From Tieghemiomyces parasiticus (lineage: Eukaryota; Kickxellomycota; Dimargaritomycetes; Dimargaritales; Dimargaritaceae): a stretch of 56,970 nt of DNA. Positions 53,707 to 56,970 of this stretch are shown in pieces (within the stretch, counting starts at the first letter, position 1; every line of letters begins with the position of its first letter). The notes under the pieces were generated by a model, which ran no database searches, was not told where the DNA came from, and saw only the letters and a program-made list of their open reading frames with translations. The stretch is taken from NCBI GenBank assembly GCA_027575765.1, contig JANBPT010000155.1, positions 8,054 through 65,023 of the forward strand, written 5' to 3'. Both the position numbers and the translations under genes were made by a program.

Positions 53707-54973
53707 TCAAAAATCAAAATTAGACAGGGGCGAGATGGCCGGCAATTGAAGTGGCCGCGATGTGGAGGGAAAGTCAGGGCAGAATGCGGATATTTCGGTC
53801 AAAGGAACTTTTGCGACTACGAAAAGGGCTGCCTTTGTCGCGGCCTCCAGGCATTTGTGCATGGTATCATATCGGTTCGGACCGGCGGTCACGCTTGTGG
53901 ATTCCCTGGTAAACGTCCGCAAAAATCTCCCGGCCATCCTGTTTTCGGATTTCGCAGTAGCCTCACTTCTGAGTTTATCGATAGTTTCGGTTACGAGGCG
54001 GTTCAGGGCTCTTTGGGCCGGAAGATTATCTTTCGCCATGTAGTCGGCCAGGGTAAACACGTAGTACGTCCAGAAACTATTCCCGTCCGCCATAGTGGCC
54101 TCCTGGTCCCCATAAAAGTTGAGTAGGTCCCCCAGGACGCTGCTCCGATGCTGTGGGCCTGGGGAGGTTAAAAAGTTTACCAGGGAAACTTCCTGAGGTA
54201 TTGTGCTTGACTGGAGGGGGGCCGAGCTAGATGGCGAGCCCACTTGCACGGTGTAGTCGGTATCTTTGCGCAAGAAATGTTGGTATACCATCTCACGACG
54301 TTTCGAAGGAAGGGCCTGGAAACCTTGCCACCACTCGTCCATGCAGATGCGAAGGTCGCCGTAGATCAAGCCGTTCCGTAGTGCCCGGTAGAGCTGGCCC
54401 GTAGAGAAGTGGGTGGTCGTGTTGTGCGATAGAAAAGGCGACAGGCAGTAATGGGGGGGGGGAAGGTAGGTTAGGTATCTTAGTTTGAGGTTAGATCATA
54501 CCTCTGTATCGTTTGTTCCTGTCAGGGCACACGGAGCGAGTCGACTTGCTCGCCTATAAGCGTCCGAAGGATAGGCGGAAGGACGAGTGGGATATCCACT
54601 GGTAGGAATTGCTTACATTCTCCGCAGCCCCCTGGATTTGCTCATTGGACGAACCGCATAGCACGTGGTTAAACACTTTAACACGGGTCCTAGACAGGAC
54701 TTTCAGGTAGTTTTTAGCCGCAGTGCAATACGGTCTTAAGTCTGGGTCGAAACTGAAGAGCGAGTTTTGTGAGGAGATGGGATCATTGGGCAGGCAGTAT
54801 GGCGAGATCGAGAGAGGCTGGAAATTTAGGCGCGGTACAGCTGGCACCATGGCATCGAAGTGGGGCACCGTCGAAGCGCTGGCACCAGCAGCTACAGTAG
54901 GGACGCTAGAATAACCCAGGGCGACCACGGCCGCGACGAGGATATGACGCTGATGCATTGTGAACTGGGACAC
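53707..54973 (-). CDS. Secreted protein of unknown function, two-exon family member B
   Basis: Model: exon 1 54973-54617, exon 2 54393-53707, intron 223 nt (donor GTAAGC, acceptor ACGGGCCAG, phase 0), 347 aa; Met6 (54958) is an alternative start. Signal peptide with core HILVAAVVALGYSS. Exon 1 ends VLCGSSNEQIQGAAEN; exon 2 opens LYRALRNGLIYGDLRIC. Shared with the gene at 8574-7449: LR near the exon start, C-x-x-W-W/Y, FQ, KRR, Y-x-x-FL, IP-x-x-V, then G-N-S-F-W-T-Y-Y against GKYWDYF. The intron is at the same alignment position and phase. Cysteines are spread through both exons. As with member A, codon use is AT-richer than in SET1 next door. No domain recognised; function unknown. The duplication is inferred from the sequences here alone. 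Confidence 0.72.
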
Positions 54974-55702
54974 TAATGCTCGCAGGGAGTGGGAGACCGG
55001 TCACAGGGCTGGGCGGGTTGGAGTAGAAAAATACTAGGGTTAATTGAGAGTACTGCAGGAAAACGAATTGGGGCAATTTAAAATTCGCATAATGGACAGT
55101 AAAAAAAAAGGTGGACAGTGAGGCCCGGTTGCCACGCGAACGCACGAACCCATTTATATACCGCTGCTGGGGCCGAAGCACAGACATGGCGAAAGGGTGA
55201 GGCTAGGGTCTCCGAATTCTGGATTGCAAAGGTGGGTCCGCATAAATATACCGGGGATTACCTGCAGTACGTACCGTCCGAAACGGAAAAGTCCATGGTG
55301 TGATCGAGGGCCACCTCGCGCTTGCGACGCGAAGCCATTGCTGCCACGCGCGGAGCTTCAATGGCGGGCGACGTTTCCGGTTAGTAGGGATGAAGGGGGG
55401 GACTCAGAGGATTTGTCGACACCAGGGATGTGGCGGCGGTGGACCGTATAGGAAATAAAATTTGGAAGGGACCCAGCCCCAAACCAGAATGTTCTGATAT
55501 GGCATCGCAGGCCAATCAGGCGCAGAGTGGAAAGGGGGAGAACAGAAGGGCCCTCGTCCGGCTGATGCGACCACCGAAGGATTCCTGTCCGTCACGGGTT
55601 ACTTTCGGAATTAGCAGATATCACTGCGTACTGTGTAAGACTATCGCCGATGATTTATTAGGTATGGGCAACTGGTGGCAGCCCCGACCGGCCACGGTGG
55701 CT
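54974..55702. other. Upstream region of secreted member B, with a possible small exon
   Basis: A TATATAAAT element on the minus strand (55152-55160) lies about 180 nt before the member B ATG. Further up, 55338-55275 (-) starts MASRRKREVALDHTMDFSVS with GC-rich codons and ends at a GTACGT donor. Joined to an acceptor near 55218 it could encode a protein of about 40 aa, but the 56-nt intron would be unusually short here. Confidence 0.3.
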
Positions 55703-56290
55703 TCAGCTCTCCTTCTTCTCTGTGGACAGGCGGCGCGCCGTCGCCGGACACTCGGATACACTTCCACTGTAGGCAGTGCAAGTCGCCCTATAGAGCGCCT
55801 GCGCCACCATAAGGAGTGGGACGACAAAGTACGGGACGTAGACAGCGGTAAGAAGAAGGCGTTGGTCGCCACCCAGTTGGGGCTCACCGAACCAGACCGA
55901 GGTTAGGATGGGCAGCACAGTCGTGGCGACGTGGGCGCCGTACAGACCGAGGGGCAGGCGGACGCCCGGGGCGTCCCGGTACAACCCAAAGGCGGCGTAA
56001 AAGAAGAACGGCAGCTGGATAAGCAGCTCGCAGGCGACGAAGGTCTGGAACCACACGTTGCCTGGGACGAGGCCAAGGCCGTCCAGCTGGATGAACGGGT
56101 CGCCAGACAGATCTATCCAGAACCGAATGAGGCCGTTCAGGGCAGCCGGTACGTATGCGCTCGGCAGGAGAATCTGGCTGTCGATGAAGATGGTGGTGGG
56201 GATGTGCACGACAAAGTAGATAAAGAAGGCCAGGTCCAGGGGACGGTCGAGCAGCCGCCGGCCGGGGTTGCTACTGGAGGGGGCAAACAT
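55703..56290 (-). CDS. EXPERA-domain membrane protein (TMEM97/sigma-2 receptor-like)
   Basis: 195 aa, single exon. Four membrane segments span most of the protein, the EXPERA fold shared by TMEM97 (sigma-2 receptor) and EBP-type sterol isomerases. Family features visible: RPLDLAFFIYFVVHIPTT in TM1, FIDSQILLP after it, an acidic-aromatic loop around DPFIQLDG, WFQTFVACELLIQLPFFFY in TM2, then GAHVATTVLPIL and VPYFVVPLLMVAQAL. The Asp and Glu residues that line the TMEM97 ligand pocket have plausible counterparts in FIDSQ and CELLIQ. The C-terminus (RRLSTEKKES) ends with a lysine-rich ER-retention-like tail. Likely an ER protein in sterol or lipid handling. Confidence 0.9.
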   Translation of the reverse strand: MFAPSSSNPGRRLLDRPLDLAFFIYFVVHIPTTIFIDSQILLPSAYVPAALNGLIRFWIDLSGDPFIQLDGLGLVPGNVWFQTFVACELLIQLPFFFYAAFGLYRDAPGVRLPLGLYGAHVATTVLPILTSVWFGEPQLGGDQRLLLTAVYVPYFVVPLLMVAQALYRATCTAYSGSVSECPATARRLSTEKKES

Positions 56291-56970
56291 ACTGGCGGGT
56301 AGTGAAATGGGTAAGTCAAGTCAAAGGCCAATGGGTGACTAGGTTGCGCTGGGGTTGATGTGGTGCTCGGGCAGAGAGGGGAGGTGCGGGTGGTAATAGG
56401 CCATGTGGGCTGCACGAGCAGGCGTTACGGGCAGTAACCATGACCAGGACTGAGGGCAAATTCTCAGCTTGGTGGTGGTAAACGAGGAAGTCCTGAGAGG
56501 GAACGAGTATCCAATAGCACCACTCACGGGACACGGCAAGGTTCCATATATGGGTTTTCAAGGTAAGCCTATTCTCCCGCTACCAATAACACCATAAAAC
56601 AATCGCCGCTAAGTCTATACCCGCAATCCTGGCTGTGTACTACCTGCTTGACCCTGGAGAGAGCATGTTCGTACAGACCGTACACCATATGGTCGATGCG
56701 CTAAACCATAAATGATAAAAGGTAGTTTAGTTCTATAGTAATTTATTTGTACTACATTGGAAAATTCATTTATGTAAAGCGGGCCGATATCTGGAAGTCG
56801 GTCCCGCGCTCAAAAGAACCTCCGAGGCGAAGTGGAGAATTCAGGAAGGTACAGTCGGACCGGGGCTGTCCGAATCTGTAACGCAAAGTTCGGTAGGTTA
56901 ACTATTGACGGAGAAAACCTTAAATAAAATCTATAGACGTTTACCAACAAGCGAGCTTAAGAGAATATTG
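56291..56970. other. Right-end flank, no gene supported
   Basis: Upstream region of the TMEM97-like gene, becoming clearly AT-rich after about 56570. A minus-strand frame at 56561-56316 has no domain. Nothing further seen to the window end. Confidence 0.5.

Overview
This window reads as a nuclear segment of a fungus, most likely an early-diverging (zygomycete-grade) one with GC-rich genes. The evidence is a set of fungal proteins (a WOPR/Gti1-Pac2 transcription factor, a Def1-type CUE protein, a Rax1-type RGS membrane protein, a Pim1-type mitochondrial Lon, an Irc6/p34-type adaptin-binding protein) and spliceosomal introns of about 140-240 nt with GTAAGT-like donors. Placement near Zoopagomycota or Kickxellomycotina is only a guess. 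I saw no rRNA, tRNA, CRISPR or recognisable transposon.

Layout. 1-3.3 kb: the 5' part of a polyubiquitin gene and a secreted proteinase-K-type protease, both on the minus strand. 3.3-10 kb: a gene-sparse island with one well-supported two-exon secreted-protein gene (7449-8574) and several weaker spliced or short secreted ORFs. 10-16.2 kb: four-exon MSH3 (+) converging on a three-exon WOPR regulator (-). 16.2-21.4 kb: a small secreted ORF, a coding-like fragment, a three-exon Irc6/p34 gene and a Rax1-type gene. 21.4-25 kb: gene-sparse. 25-27.7 kb: secreted GH15 glucoamylase and a basic hypothetical protein. 27.7-32.2 kb: gene-sparse with weak ORFs. 32.2-34 kb: a two-exon secreted histidine acid phosphatase. 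34-36.4 kb: sparse, with a 49-aa secreted ORF. 36.4-42.4 kb: mitochondrial Lon and a mitochondrial DEAD-box helicase in tandem (-). 42.4-44.4 kb: a broken coding-like tract, then the Def1 leader. 44.4-53.3 kb: Def1-like (+), a mitochondrial helical protein (-) and SET1 (+). 53.7-55 kb: a second member of the secreted family seen at 7.4 kb. 55.7-56.3 kb: an EXPERA/TMEM97 membrane protein.

Themes. Nuclear genome maintenance and chromatin (MSH3, SET1, Def1), mitochondrial quality control and RNA handling (Lon, DEAD-box helicase, helical protein) and secreted hydrolases (S8 protease, glucoamylase, acid phosphatase) are interleaved. The most unusual content is the pair of secreted paralogues (7449-8574 and 53707-54973). 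They share a phase-0 intron at the equivalent position and a W/F/RR/Y/FL pattern that I cannot assign to any family, and there is a possible decayed third copy near 5.1-5.7 kb. Together with several very short signal-peptide ORFs, they lie in AT-richer, gene-poor intervals between GC-rich housekeeping genes. This resembles the compartment where other fungi keep lineage-specific secreted proteins; that comparison is inference.
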